In this document: piece by piece, positions 7,363-16,684 of the stretch | How the letters are laid out: each line of letters opens with the position of its first letter | How positions within the stretch are numbered: the first letter of the stretch is position 1 | Assembly (NCBI GenBank): GCA_903970335.1 | Contig: CAJCII010000184.1 | Coordinates: forward strand, 1-40,991 | From: Bacteroidota bacterium | GTDB taxonomy: Bacteria; Verrucomicrobiota; Verrucomicrobiia; Methylacidiphilales; UBA1321 | Reading direction: 5' to 3' | Length of the DNA stretch: 40,991 nt | Translations under genes and position numbers: made by a program | The notes under the pieces: model-generated | The model's database searches: none | What the model was told of the DNA's origin: nothing | The model's input: only the letters and a program-made list of their open reading frames with translations

Positions 7363-10300
7363 TCAGAACAAACTCAGTTGGCGACCGACCTGGCGTCGTC
7401 CACGGTAGATCTGCTGCCGGTAGGCCGGTCCCTGCCGGGCGTCGACCGGCATCTCGGCATCGGTCGGGGTCACGGGCTGGGATGGGGGCTCGGTGGGAGT
7501 CGCGGGTGCGATGGCTTCGATCGAGGCGATTTCCGGTTCTGGAGAAACCGGCTCGGCCGGTGGCGGCGGCTCCGCTTTTGGTCCATTCCGACGACGGATG
7601 CGGGCCGTCACCGGCTCCTCGGCGATGATCCGGCGGGTCGAGGTTCTCGCGGGCGCGGCGTCGATGGTGTGGGCGGCTTTCAGGGACTTGATCCGTTCCG
7701 CCAATTCGACGACCGTTTCCACGCCCGGCTCCGGCGTCGTCCGGGAGAGGCCCAACTTCAGACGGTCGCGTAAATCAGTCAGCTCCCTCAGATAATCGTC
7801 GTGCGGGAAGGCACGGCCGATCCGGGCTTCGTGGTCGCGTAATTGGCCCCGGGCGATCGTCAGTTCCGAGCGGGTGCCCTCGCATTGGCCTTCGTAGCCG
7901 GCGGCCAGGCGGTCCAGGGCATTGAGCACCGCACGCGGCCCGCGATGGTCCCGCGAAAGCTGACCATGACGATTGGCGGCCCCTTCGAGATAGATGTCGG
8001 CGGCATCGCCAGGATAGAGCACGACCCCGAAGGCCAGGCCGCGATAGCGTCCGATTGGGAATCGCTTGGTCTCCCGGACCTTTTCCGGGAGGGTGTCGAG
8101 GCGATCGCTTAAGCTCGCCATCGCGTCGCCGGACCTGCCGGTGATGGTCAGGGGATCGCGGCCGTGGGTTAGGGTGGTTGCCTGATCGGCCGACAGGGCG
8201 GCCAGGCGGCCCTCCAGTCGATCGATCGTGTCGGGTAGCTCCCGAATGGCCCGGCGGGCGAGGAATTGCTCGTCGGCGTGGTTCTTTTTCAGGATCGCCA
8301 GCCGCTGCAATTCGGCGTCGGCCTCGGCCAGCGTCAGTACGGCCGGGTTGCCCGAGGCGATCGCCTTCACCTCGGCGTAGGACAGCTCCTGGCCGCCGAT
8401 ATCCTCGGCGCGTCGGGCGGCGTTGTCGCCGGTCATCACCTGGCCGATGAACCGGGCCTTGGTCTCCAGGGCCTGCCACATGTACGAATCAAAAGATCCG
8501 GTTGTGACGTAACGATAGATCGCCACCTCCTCGTTGCCGTTGCCCTGACGGAGAATCCGGCCTTCCCGCTGCTCGACCTCGGCTGGTTTCCACGGGGCGT
8601 CGAGATGATGCAGGGCCACCAGGCGTTTCTGGACGTTGGTGCCGGTGCCCATCTTGGCCGTGCTGCCGAGCAGCACGCGTACCGAGCCGGCCCGGACCCG
8701 GTCGAACAGGGCCTGCTTCCTGGCATCCGAATCGGCGTCGCCGACGCTGGCGATCTCGCCCCTGGGGATACCTCTGGCGACCAGCTTTGCGATCACTTCG
8801 TCATAGACGCAAAATCCCCATTGGGTCGGGTTCACGCCCATATCGCAGAAAATCATCTGCGTGCCACGCGAAGTGGCGGTATCCCGCCAAATCCGCTCGA
8901 CGTTAGCGGCCAGGGCGTTGATCTTTGAGTCTGAAACATCGGCGGCGGTCGCGGAAAGCATCCGGGCATCGAGGGCGAGCTTGCGGCCATCGGTGGTGAT
9001 CGCCAGGGCATTATCCTCCCTCGGATCGACCTTTTCTTTCCTTAAGCGTTCGTAGCGGGCAATCAATGCTTGCTGGAGGGCGGCTTGTTCCTCGGACATT
9101 GGGCAGGCCACGACGTGCGGCTTGCCGCCTTCCAGGCTGGGGCGGGGTAAATCGAGCATGTCCGGCGTTTGCACGTCGGAAAACGCCCGGAACATCTGCT
9201 GAAGCTCGGGCAGGTTGGTAAATTTCGCGAAGCGGCTCCGGGGCCTGAGGCTCGCCCCGTCTGGCGAGATTTCCATCGTATCGACGACTTCCCCGAACGT
9301 GGCGGCCCAGCCGTCGAAATGCTCGATGCCGCGAGCCTGGAGGCCCTCCGGGTCGAGAAACCGCTGCATCGTGTACATCTCGACCATCGTGTTGGAAATC
9401 GGCGTGCCGGTGGCGAACGTCACGCCGTGGCCGGGGTGTTGCTCGCCCAGATAGCGGGCTTTCATGTAAAGGTCGAAAGCCCGTTCCGAACCTCCGGTCT
9501 GGATACCGGCGACCCGCTCCATCTTGGTCGGGCATTCCAGATTCTTGAAATAATGGGCCTCGTCGATAAAGACGTGATCGACGCCCAGTTCGTCGAACAC
9601 CAGCCCGTCATCCTTTTTGTCCTCGGCGGCCAGTTGCTTTAGCCGCTCCTCGCGGCGGGCCTTCTGTTTCTCGATGGTTTTGATGATGTTACGCGGCGTG
9701 CCGCTCCCGGCATGGTCGCGGAGCAGTTCATCGTATTCCCGGATTTGTTCGCGAAGAAACTGCTGCTGGTAGTCGGCCGACATGCCGATCCGCTCGAAGC
9801 TCGAATGCGTGACGATGATGCCGTCCCATTCGCCGCTGGCGATTTTGGCGGTCAGCAGCTTGCGGCGGTCGCGGGCCAGATCCTCCTTGGCGGCGACCAG
9901 GAGCTTGGCATTGGGGTAAAGCTGCATGAATTCGCGGGCAAATTGCTCCAGCATGTGGTTGGGCACCACGTACATTGGCTTCTTCGCCAGGCCGGTTTCT
10001 TTCAGCTTCATGCCGGTCGCGGTCATCGTGAAGGTCTTACCGGCCCCGACCGCGTGGGCCAGCAGCGTGTTGCCGCTGCTCATCCCCCGCCAGATCGCGT
10101 CCTTCTGGTGCTGACGGAGCTGGATGCCCTGGCTCATGCCGGGGAAATCGAGATGCGAGCCGTCGAACAGCCGGGGCCGAAGGTTGTTGTAGGTATCGTT
10201 ATACAAGCGTACCAACCGTTCGGTCCGCTCCGGCCCCTCAAACACCCACGACCGGAATTTTTCCTTGATGAGTTTCTGCTTCTCGCGGGCGGCAAGCGTC

Positions 10301-12483
10301 GCCTCTTGGTTGACAATACGTTCCTCGCCGTTGACTCCCTGGACGGTGTCGTAGATCACCGGGGTTTTCATGTTGAGGGCCAGCTCGAATAGCCAGGTGC
10401 CGTTGGCCCTGGTGGTGCCGTATTCGGCGGTGGCCGCGACCGACGCCTCGGTGGCGTGCCCGGCTTCGACGCTCCACACGGCGTCTTTCTTCAGGTGGCC
10501 GATCGGGATGGAAGAGGGCGTGACGCCGAACAATTCGGCGGCAAATGCCTGGATGTCGCTGGCCGGTATCCACGGGGCACCGAGATTGGCGTCGATATCG
10601 CCGGGCAGCACGTCTTCGGGCTGCACTGAACGCAACGCCACGGCATTGCGGGCATAGTCCGGTCCCGCTTTCTCGGCGATCGCCAGCTTGGAGCGGACAT
10701 TGCCCGACAGATAATCGTCGGCGGTCTGCCAGGCCGTGGATTCCGGGTCGCGGTAGATCAGATCGCCGAGTTCGGCGATGATCGTGTCTTCCGGCTTGCC
10801 GTAAAGCTGGCTGATATAGGCCAGGTCGATGCCGCCGGTCCTATCGAGGCTCACCAGCAAGCCTTCCTCGGCGGAAGAAACGCGGGTGATGGGGGGGCTT
10901 TTGCCCACCACGTCGCGGAGCAAAATCGGGGCTTTGACTGCTTTGCCGGTCACTTCATCATATTCTTCGAGTGCCATGACCAGCATGGCATCCGGGTCCT
11001 CCCGGAATTTCGCCAGGTTGGGCATGCGGCGGGTCATAGTCCCGTCGGCCGTTTCGCTGAAGGTGGTTTTGTTGATCGGCCCATAATGCATGGCAAACAG
11101 GTCATAGGCATGATTCAAGGCCCGGCGGGCGGTGGTCCGGTTGGCTTCCGGCCAACCGTCGTTCTGCGACTGAAGCACCCGGCGGGCAAGGTCGCGTAGG
11201 CCGACCAGGGCGGCCAGCCGCTTGCCGGTCATGGTGCCATCGGCCTTGAGCAGCGTGCCGCCATACGTGACGGGCTGCGACTGCCCGCCTTCCACCTGGT
11301 GGATAACCCGGTCATCGCCTACGAAGAAACTGCCTTCGGTGATGTGACGCTCGGGCGGCGGAGGTGTGAAGGCCGGGACGGGTTCGGATAATGCGGCGGG
11401 CAACACGGCATGCTCTGGCAGTCGCTTAATGGCGGCGTCGAGCTGCGTGGCGAGATCGCCCTGGCCTTTGACGCTGTAACCGGCCTCACCGCCATAGAGC
11501 CGGTCCTGGCGGCTCCAGGTGCCCAGCACCTGCTCGGGATGATCCAGGAAATAGCGATTGACCGTGACGTCGGCCCCTTCGATCGGAATCGTCCCGGTGT
11601 CAAGCCAATCAGGGTCAACGTGTTTGGGCGTTTGCTCGTTGGCGCGTTTGCGGAGGAACAGGATATCGGTCACGACCGAGGTGCCTTCGCGTTTGAAGGC
11701 ATCCGACGGCAGGCGGATGGCTCCTAAGAAATCCGCCCGGTCGGCCATGTATTCACGGGTGGAGGCATTCTGCTTATCCATCGTGAAATGGCTGGTGACC
11801 AAAGCCAGGACACCGCCCGGTTTCAGGGCATCGAGCGACTTGGCGATGAAGAAATCGTGGAGTGGTAGCTTCCTTCCCCGATAATCGAGCCGGACGTCGG
11901 CAAAGGGCGGGTTGCCGATCACCGCGTCGAGGCGGCCATCGGGCAATTTGGTGTCGCGGAAGCTTTCAATCCGGATATCGTGGCCGGGATGCAGGGCGCG
12001 GGCGATCCGGCCCGAGACCGAATCCAGCTCGACCCCGATGAATTTCATCCCCTCGGTGGCGGCTCCTAAGAAATTGCCGGTGCCGCAACCGGGTTCCAAC
12101 ACCGTGGCGTTGCCGGGGACGCCCAGGCGGGCCAATGCCTGGTGCATGGCGGCGATCACCGTGGGCGAGGTATAGAAAGCGTTGAACACCGTCCGTTTGG
12201 CGGAATCGTATTCCTCGGGCGTGAGCAGCGATTGCAGCTCATCGCCCAGGCCCTGCCACCCGGCGTCCTTGTAACGCCCGCTCACCGGATCGGGAAACAG
12301 CGACAGAGCCACGGCCCCGAACCCGCCGAAGCGGGCGAGCGTTTGCCGCTCGGCTTCAGTGGCGGGACGCTGTTCCCGCTCGACCTGTTGAAGCGTGCGG
12401 ATGGCGGCGATGATGTCGCGGGCCTTGGTCTTCTCGCCACTGGCGATGAATGGCGGTGGCCTGGTCGTGTCGGTGGCGTCCAT
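7363..12483 (-). CDS. Giant N6-methylase plus SNF2/DEAH helicase fusion (plasmid type)
   Basis: About 1706 residues from ATG 12483, chosen because AGGAGG stands 8 nt upstream; the frame continues open to 13251, but that stretch is low-complexity and contains the duplicated hairpin element. The N-terminal part is a gamma-class adenine methylase: motif I EPGCGTGNFLG (about 127-138) and NPPF (Asn191-Phe194). The C-terminal half is a superfamily 2 SNF2-like helicase: Walker A HAVGAGKT (Lys816), DEAH box (Asp974-His977) and a motif VI-like ILRQGN near 1305. Relatives are large plasmid, conjugative-element and phage proteins, with a similar domain combination in phage P1 DarB and Bacteroides BmhA. 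An antirestriction or incoming-DNA protection role is plausible but inferred. A coiled, charged tail ends the protein. Confidence 0.9.
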   Translation of the reverse strand: MDATDTTRPPPFIASGEKTKARDIIAAIRTLQQVEREQRPATEAERQTLARFGGFGAVALSLFPDPVSGRYKDAGWQGLGDELQSLLTPEEYDSAKRTVFNAFYTSPTVIAAMHQALARLGVPGNATVLEPGCGTGNFLGAATEGMKFIGVELDSVSGRIARALHPGHDIRIESFRDTKLPDGRLDAVIGNPPFADVRLDYRGRKLPLHDFFIAKSLDALKPGGVLALVTSHFTMDKQNASTREYMADRADFLGAIRLPSDAFKREGTSVVTDILFLRKRANEQTPKHVDPDWLDTGTIPIEGADVTVNRYFLDHPEQVLGTWSRQDRLYGGEAGYSVKGQGDLATQLDAAIKRLPEHAVLPAALSEPVPAFTPPPPERHITEGSFFVGDDRVIHQVEGGQSQPVTYGGTLLKADGTMTGKRLAALVGLRDLARRVLQSQNDGWPEANRTTARRALNHAYDLFAMHYGPINKTTFSETADGTMTRRMPNLAKFREDPDAMLVMALEEYDEVTGKAVKAPILLRDVVGKSPPITRVSSAEEGLLVSLDRTGGIDLAYISQLYGKPEDTIIAELGDLIYRDPESTAWQTADDYLSGNVRSKLAIAEKAGPDYARNAVALRSVQPEDVLPGDIDANLGAPWIPASDIQAFAAELFGVTPSSIPIGHLKKDAVWSVEAGHATEASVAATAEYGTTRANGTWLFELALNMKTPVIYDTVQGVNGEERIVNQEATLAAREKQKLIKEKFRSWVFEGPERTERLVRLYNDTYNNLRPRLFDGSHLDFPGMSQGIQLRQHQKDAIWRGMSSGNTLLAHAVGAGKTFTMTATGMKLKETGLAKKPMYVVPNHMLEQFAREFMQLYPNAKLLVAAKEDLARDRRKLLTAKIASGEWDGIIVTHSSFERIGMSADYQQQFLREQIREYDELLRDHAGSGTPRNIIKTIEKQKARREERLKQLAAEDKKDDGLVFDELGVDHVFIDEAHYFKNLECPTKMERVAGIQTGGSERAFDLYMKARYLGEQHPGHGVTFATGTPISNTMVEMYTMQRFLDPEGLQARGIEHFDGWAATFGEVVDTMEISPDGASLRPRSRFAKFTNLPELQQMFRAFSDVQTPDMLDLPRPSLEGGKPHVVACPMSEEQAALQQALIARYERLRKEKVDPREDNALAITTDGRKLALDARMLSATAADVSDSKINALAANVERIWRDTATSRGTQMIFCDMGVNPTQWGFCVYDEVIAKLVARGIPRGEIASVGDADSDARKQALFDRVRAGSVRVLLGSTAKMGTGTNVQKRLVALHHLDAPWKPAEVEQREGRILRQGNGNEEVAIYRYVTTGSFDSYMWQALETKARFIGQVMTGDNAARRAEDIGGQELSYAEVKAIASGNPAVLTLAEADAELQRLAILKKNHADEQFLARRAIRELPDTIDRLEGRLAALSADQATTLTHGRDPLTITGRSGDAMASLSDRLDTLPEKVRETKRFPIGRYRGLAFGVVLYPGDAADIYLEGAANRHGQLSRDHRGPRAVLNALDRLAAGYEGQCEGTRSELTIARGQLRDHEARIGRAFPHDDYLRELTDLRDRLKLGLSRTTPEPGVETVVELAERIKSLKAAHTIDAAPARTSTRRIIAEEPVTARIRRRNGPKAEPPPPAEPVSPEPEIASIEAIAPATPTEPPSQPVTPTDAEMPVDARQGPAYRQQIYRGRRQVGRQLSLF

Positions 12484-12514
12484 GCGGTGATCTCCTCCTG
12501 CCGGCTCCGTATCA

Positions 12515-12716
12515 GGCCCCGACGATCGGGGCCTTTCGGAGCGATCAGACAGACGCGAGACGGGCTCCCGCCCACCGGCGGCATCGTGCCGTCCGGTGCT
12601 CGACGCCACGGCAGAAGCCGAAGGTTCACCCTTTGGGAATTCATCCTTTGTGAAAGCGGCTTGTGCCGTTGCGGCGGGCGGTTCCGGCTGTAGATTCGCC
12701 AGAGAAAGGCCCACGG
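12515..12716 (-). ncRNA. Three-hairpin structured element, copy B (candidate 5' leader)
   Basis: This is the second copy, 32 nt upstream of the helicase ATG at 12483. (1) Long stem: 12599-12620 with 12657-12678, 18 of 22 positions paired by hand count, spanning 36 nt, with TTCAC (12625-12629) facing GTGAA (12650-12654) inside. (2) CACCGG-CGGCA (12573-12583) with TGCCG-t-CCGGTG (12587-12598), loop TCG, one bulged T. (3) GGCCCCG-acgat-CGGGGCC (12515-12533). Primary sequence conserved with copy A includes GTTGCGGCGGGCGG (12668-12681 and 7045-7058), then GGCTGTAG and TTCGC, then AGGCCCAC. Stem positions differ between copies mostly in ways that keep pairing. Confidence 0.6.
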
Positions 12717-12818
12717 AGGAGGCCGAGGAGGAAGCAGGTAGAGAATCGCTGGAAGAAATCGGGCGGGCAGGACGCGATGGTTGGCCGAAGGGAAGAAGCG
12801 GTTGGCCGCGCGACGGCC

Positions 12819-13136
12819 TTACTCGGGTTGCGAATGTCGGCGGAGAAACGTCATCGCCGCGTCGAGGGATGGGCCTTCCGCCTCGTCCGTCGTCGATGCG
12901 GAGGGTAAAAGGTCGCGAATCTCCTCGATCGCCAGTTCCAGGGCTTCGGCTGTGATCTGGCTCGGGGCGCTGTCCGGTTTTGACTGGCTCAGGTGGGCTA
13001 TCCTCGCCTCGTGGATGGTCTTCAATTCCGTCGCGTAGGTTTCCACGGTCGCCAACATCTGCCTGCTGCCGCGTAGCCGGACGGCCAATTCCGGTTGATC
13101 GTCGATCAGTTCCATTATGATCGTCTTGTAATGCAT
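12819..13136 (-). CDS. Conserved-looking 105-residue helical plasmid protein
   Basis: ATG 13136 follows AAGGAG at about 9 nt. The product starts MHYKTIIMELIDDQPELA and is almost wholly helical and charged, with a TYATELKTIHEARI segment and an ALELAIEEIRDLL segment. Small proteins of this pattern recur next to large plasmid helicase-methylases; I know no function. It is the first gene of the minus-strand block that continues into the helicase after a 335-nt gap holding element B. A longer upstream frame exists but lacks a ribosome site. Confidence 0.7.
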   Translation of the reverse strand: MHYKTIIMELIDDQPELAVRLRGSRQMLATVETYATELKTIHEARIAHLSQSKPDSAPSQITAEALELAIEEIRDLLPSASTTDEAEGPSLDAAMTFLRRHSQPE

Positions 13137-13456
13137 GGTGGCGTTCTCCTTCAACGGACGTCGCGGCATCATCTCGCGAGGTAGGCTGAGCGGCATATTC
13201 TTGCGGATGCTCAATAGAGGGGAAGAAAGATGGTGTACTTCGCCTGGACATCCCGTGCTGCGTGACCCGATCGATGTTTCACCCATTCGTAGCGCGGAAC
13301 TGGTCCGGGCACAAGCGATTTTCCAACGGAGGGAGACAGGCCGAGCTTGAGCAAAAATGGTCACGTCCAACCCGGTGACGAGGCGAGAGATCCGTTACAA
13401 TAAGTCGATCCGCGAGGATTTTCCGAGATATTGGCCGTTAAAGCAGACCATTAAAT
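13137..13456. other. Divergent intergenic region between small helical gene and kinase
   Basis: 320 nt separate the minus-strand gene start at 13136 from the kinase start at 13457 and should hold promoters for both. I see no strong consensus promoter or inverted repeat. The last 90 nt before the kinase are relatively AT-rich. Confidence 0.4.
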
Positions 13457-14956
13457 ATGAGCAACGAACAAAATCCGAACGATCGATTCGAGGTCGTGCG
13501 GAAGTTGGGGATGGGGGGCATGGGCATGGTGATGCTCGCCCGAGATCGAGAGCGGGGCGGCCTGGTTGCCTTGAAGTCCCTGGGAGCCTGCGACGACCTG
13601 GCCGTGTCGGAAGGTCGGCTCCATCGCGAAAGCCGGACCTTGGAACAACTAGATCATCCGGGGATCGTCAAGAGCCTGGGCACTCTGAAGATCAATGGCC
13701 AGTTCGTCCTGGTGCAGGAGTATGTCGAGGGTATCACGCTGAAGCAATGGTTCAATCGGTTGCTCGAATTGGATGGGGACGCCCCCGATTTCGCATCGAT
13801 CCTCCGGGACATTCCCGAGGCGGGATCGGAAGATCGGTGGGACTGGCTCGAAGGCGAATCCCTCCCGGGTGAGGGATCGGGACCCGATGATGAGCCGATC
13901 CCCCAGTCACCAGCGACTCTCCGCCATCTCAAGTCGAGCGAACATGTCCGACGCTGCTGCGAGATCGCCAAGCAAGCCGCCGAAGCCTTGGGTCATGCCC
14001 ACGACAACGGGGTGATCCACCGGGATATCAAGCCGGAGAATCTCATGATCGACCGCGACGGCAAGGTCCGCATCATCGATTTCGGGCTGGCCCGTTCCGA
14101 TCGAGCCAAGACATGGTCGATGACGGGAGCCATCATCGGCTCGACGTACTACATGAGCCCGGAACACATCACTGGCCGCGTCAATGTTGATCAGCGATCC
14201 GACGTCTTCTCCCTGGGGATCGTCCTCTACGAGGCGCTGACCCTCCGGAGCCCTTACAACGCACGCATCCCCTATGCCATCCTCCGCGAGATCGTCACCC
14301 TGCCGATCCTGCCGCTGAGCTGGAAAAATCCCGGGGTGCCGCCGGCCCTGGAGGCGATCGTTCACAAGGCCACCGCCAAAAACCCGCAGGATCGTTATCC
14401 CGACGCGAACGGGTTCAAGGACGACCTGGCAAACTTCCTGGACGGGAGGCCGGTCACGGCCCTCCCCTATCGCCACAAGCCGGATTACGGCGACATCGCC
14501 CTCTATCGTCCCACGACGATCACCGTGTTCGTCGTGATCTCTTTCGTCCTTTGCTTCTTTTTCTGGCTGTCGAGTGTCGCGGGCCTGTCGCTCATCTCCG
14601 CAGACCCGATGGCCCGCGCCGACGTCATGAATTACGTGACATACGTCCTCTTCATCGGCCTGGGAGGCGTCGCTTTCGCGATCGGGATGGGATTGCGTCA
14701 CGCCAACAGGGTGGCCCTGTGGGCGGTCCCGCTGGCGGGGTTGGCCGTCGCCGCGTCTTCGACGTATATGGTTATCTTAGAGTTAAAATCACCGACGCGA
14801 AATCTGTTCGATCTGATCGTCTTTTCCTCGCTCGCCTGTATCGGCTTCTACATGGTCGTGAGTTTCGCCTTCAGTATCGGGCGGATTGGTCAATGGGTCG
14901 CCGATGCGCGGCAGATCCGGTCTCAACAGCGTCGTCCCCGCGAACCGAAAGCTTGA
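13457..14956 (+). CDS. Hanks-type Ser/Thr protein kinase with four C-terminal membrane helices
   Basis: This 499-residue kinase has the glycine loop KLGMGGMGMV (16-25), VALK lysine at Lys40, catalytic HRD at His188-Asp190 (IHRDIKPEN), DFG at Asp208-Gly210 and a YYMSPEH activation-segment end in place of APE. Between the N-lobe and the HRD loop is an acidic insertion (roughly residues 100-155), which is unusual. After residue about 340 the typical PASTA or WD40 sensor is replaced by four predicted membrane helices (TITVFVVISFVLCFFFW; a VLFIGLGGVAFAIG segment; LWAVPLAGLAVAAS; IVFSSLACIGFYMVVSF) with little outside the membrane. The ribosome site is weak. Planctomycetes commonly pair such kinases with ECF-type sigma factors, and a sigma-like gene lies 0.7 kb downstream on the other strand. 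Confidence 0.92.
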   Translation: MSNEQNPNDRFEVVRKLGMGGMGMVMLARDRERGGLVALKSLGACDDLAVSEGRLHRESRTLEQLDHPGIVKSLGTLKINGQFVLVQEYVEGITLKQWFNRLLELDGDAPDFASILRDIPEAGSEDRWDWLEGESLPGEGSGPDDEPIPQSPATLRHLKSSEHVRRCCEIAKQAAEALGHAHDNGVIHRDIKPENLMIDRDGKVRIIDFGLARSDRAKTWSMTGAIIGSTYYMSPEHITGRVNVDQRSDVFSLGIVLYEALTLRSPYNARIPYAILREIVTLPILPLSWKNPGVPPALEAIVHKATAKNPQDRYPDANGFKDDLANFLDGRPVTALPYRHKPDYGDIALYRPTTITVFVVISFVLCFFFWLSSVAGLSLISADPMARADVMNYVTYVLFIGLGGVAFAIGMGLRHANRVALWAVPLAGLAVAASSTYMVILELKSPTRNLFDLIVFSSLACIGFYMVVSFAFSIGRIGQWVADARQIRSQQRRPREPKA

Positions 14957-14969
14957 CGCCCAACGGCCG

Positions 14970-15593
14970 TCATTTGCCGAGGCCGCCGCGACCGAGATTC
15001 GCGATCTCATCGGCGAGGTCGGGGCGAACTTCGAGTAGTTTCCGCCGGATCACCTGGGCGGCACCGTAGAGCACCGCCTTATCCGTATTCAGGTCGATCT
15101 CGAAACGCTGGACACCATGCTCGGCGAATAGAGCCGCCGCCGGATCGGTGGCACCATAAGCATGTTCGTCACTGATGAGCCCTTTGCGGCCCATGTCATC
15201 GAGGTAGATCATCAAGTCGCGGTATTGTCTCAAGGCAACGCCCGGCACCTCGTATTCGGGGGGCAATGGCGGGAGGGGATATCTCGTCTCGGAAATCCAT
15301 TGGTTCAATTCATCTACTAAGTCTGGATGTAACTCGCCAATCTTCTTCCTCATCAGATGGTTAATTTGCTTCGCGACCGCTATGAACTCATCGCCGTCCG
15401 CCGCGTTGTACTTGCCCTGCTTGTCGGTGTACCCTACCTCGTGATTGATCCTCGCCTCTTCCCCTTTGACGACACTCCAGTCACTGTCGGTCAACACCCC
15501 GGCCTTCATCCTGGAAGTCAAGAAGTCGATGATCCTGCTGTATTCTTCCAGTACGAGAACTGTTTCGTCCGCTTCCAATGTCTTGCCATTCAA
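14970..15593 (-). CDS. Hypothetical protein, 207 residues
   Basis: It starts at TTG 15593 with AGGA 7 nt upstream; the frame is open back to a stop near 15618 with no better start. The protein is soluble and mostly helical, with a Pro-rich linker (RYPLPPLPPEYEVPG) at about the midpoint that separates two similar-looking helical halves. Each half ends in a comparable phrase (KKIGELHPDLVDEL and RKLLEVRPDLADEI), suggesting an internal duplication. No family is recognised. It follows the sigma-like gene by 28 nt and is convergent with the kinase gene, 13 nt away. Confidence 0.6.
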   Translation of the reverse strand: MNGKTLEADETVLVLEEYSRIIDFLTSRMKAGVLTDSDWSVVKGEEARINHEVGYTDKQGKYNAADGDEFIAVAKQINHLMRKKIGELHPDLVDELNQWISETRYPLPPLPPEYEVPGVALRQYRDLMIYLDDMGRKGLISDEHAYGATDPAAALFAEHGVQRFEIDLNTDKAVLYGAAQVIRRKLLEVRPDLADEIANLGRGGLGK

Positions 15594-15621
15594 TCGTTTA
15601 TCCTGATTTCTATTAGATTAT

Positions 15622-16401
15622 TTATTTGTATGCGTCAACCTGAGAAATCTCCCGGCAATACTCCGAGCGTTCGACGTAATCCATCAGGTCCAACTCCTCG
15701 AACGCCTGGCGGTAATCGGCGGCCGTGATGGTCGCGTCGCCGTCGAGGTAGTCTCCCTTCACCGCCTCGGCGAGATACCTGCCGAAGAGGTCCCACGCCC
15801 GCCCCAGCGTCTTGCGGAAATTCTCCGGGGTCAGCCGACGGCCGTTCAACCTCGTCGCCAGCCGATCGTTCCTCGCCTCATGGGACAGGGTATGATCCTC
15901 GTCCCAGACGCAGAAGATCGTGAAGTAGATATTCTTCGCTTCGTTCTCTCGTTGGTGGTGTTTGAGACGCTCCATCGCCTTCCGCAGGAGATGGGACCGC
16001 CAGCCCCGGTACCAGGCTTCATCTTGGGCGATCCGCTCACTCACGGCCTTTTCGGATCGACCGGGACGGCTCCAGGAAAAATGGGCTTCGTGGACCGCTT
16101 CCCGGAGGATGTCGCGAAATCTCACGCCGCCCTCGCCCCACTCCGAGGCCAACTTGGCGGGCAACGCCTCGATCAATTCCTCCCAGATTTCCCGCGAAGC
16201 CGTCGAGCGTGCCTCGGCATCAGCCACCTCTTTGTGGTCGATCAGGAGACATCCCACGTACTCGATCACCAAACGCTCGTAATTTTTCATGAAATAGCGA
16301 AGCGACTGCGTCCCGCCAATGACTTTCATCAATGACTCGCGGCGAGTCTGGCGGCCGGCGAGCCTCTTCTCCCATTCCGAATTCCGTAGGTAGCGGTTCA
16401 T
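15622..16401 (-). CDS. Putative ECF-sigma-like protein of planctomycete type
   Basis: This 259-residue protein starts at ATG 16401 after GGGAGG. The N-terminal part (SLRYFMKNYERLVIEYVG, then FRDILREAVHEAH) has the spacing of sigma-70 region 2-like segments in divergent planctomycete ECF factors. The C-terminal part (LATRLNGRRLTPENFRKTLG, then RAWDLFGRYLAEAV) resembles their region 4 helix-turn-helix. This is pattern recognition from memory, not a clear domain hit, and the protein may instead be a novel regulator. Its location opposite a Hanks kinase supports a signalling role. An AT-rich 28-nt gap separates it from the next gene in the operon. Confidence 0.4.
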   Translation of the reverse strand: MNRYLRNSEWEKRLAGRQTRRESLMKVIGGTQSLRYFMKNYERLVIEYVGCLLIDHKEVADAEARSTASREIWEELIEALPAKLASEWGEGGVRFRDILREAVHEAHFSWSRPGRSEKAVSERIAQDEAWYRGWRSHLLRKAMERLKHHQRENEAKNIYFTIFCVWDEDHTLSHEARNDRLATRLNGRRLTPENFRKTLGRAWDLFGRYLAEAVKGDYLDGDATITAADYRQAFEELDLMDYVERSEYCREISQVDAYK

Positions 16402-16684
16402 CGCTGGCCTCCCCTCGCCTTCGTTCTTCCGACCGTCCGGGCCGCATTATAACCCCTTCCCCAATCACGCCCCGATTTGTGACTCGGGTTTCCGGAAAAT
16501 CATCGGCGTCGCCCTCGCCCGCGTCACATTTCACGAGCGGCCCGATTTCACGCTTATCATCCATCCCGACGATCCGGATCGGCCCAGCGACGTGACGCCC
16601 CCCCATTTCCGCCGGCCTTCCGATCAGCCCTCCCCCCGCTTTCCCGCAGATTCCACGTTTCCCACCATCTCGGAGGATTGGACG
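16402..16684. other. Divergent intergenic region before the ParB-like gene
   Basis: 283 nt between divergent genes. GGAGG at about 16672 is the ribosome site for the ParB-like gene. No clear terminator or parS-like palindrome was recognised. Confidence 0.4.

Noticed and set aside
6883-7773. A 296-codon plus-strand frame across element A and the end of the helicase gene
   Set aside because: It is antisense to the helicase C-terminus and the upstream part is Gly/Arg/Ser-rich without a domain.
12484-13251. N-terminal extension of the methylase-helicase
   Set aside because: Low-complexity translation, a better start with AGGAGG at 12483, overlap with the gene at 12819-13136 and with the duplicated structured element.
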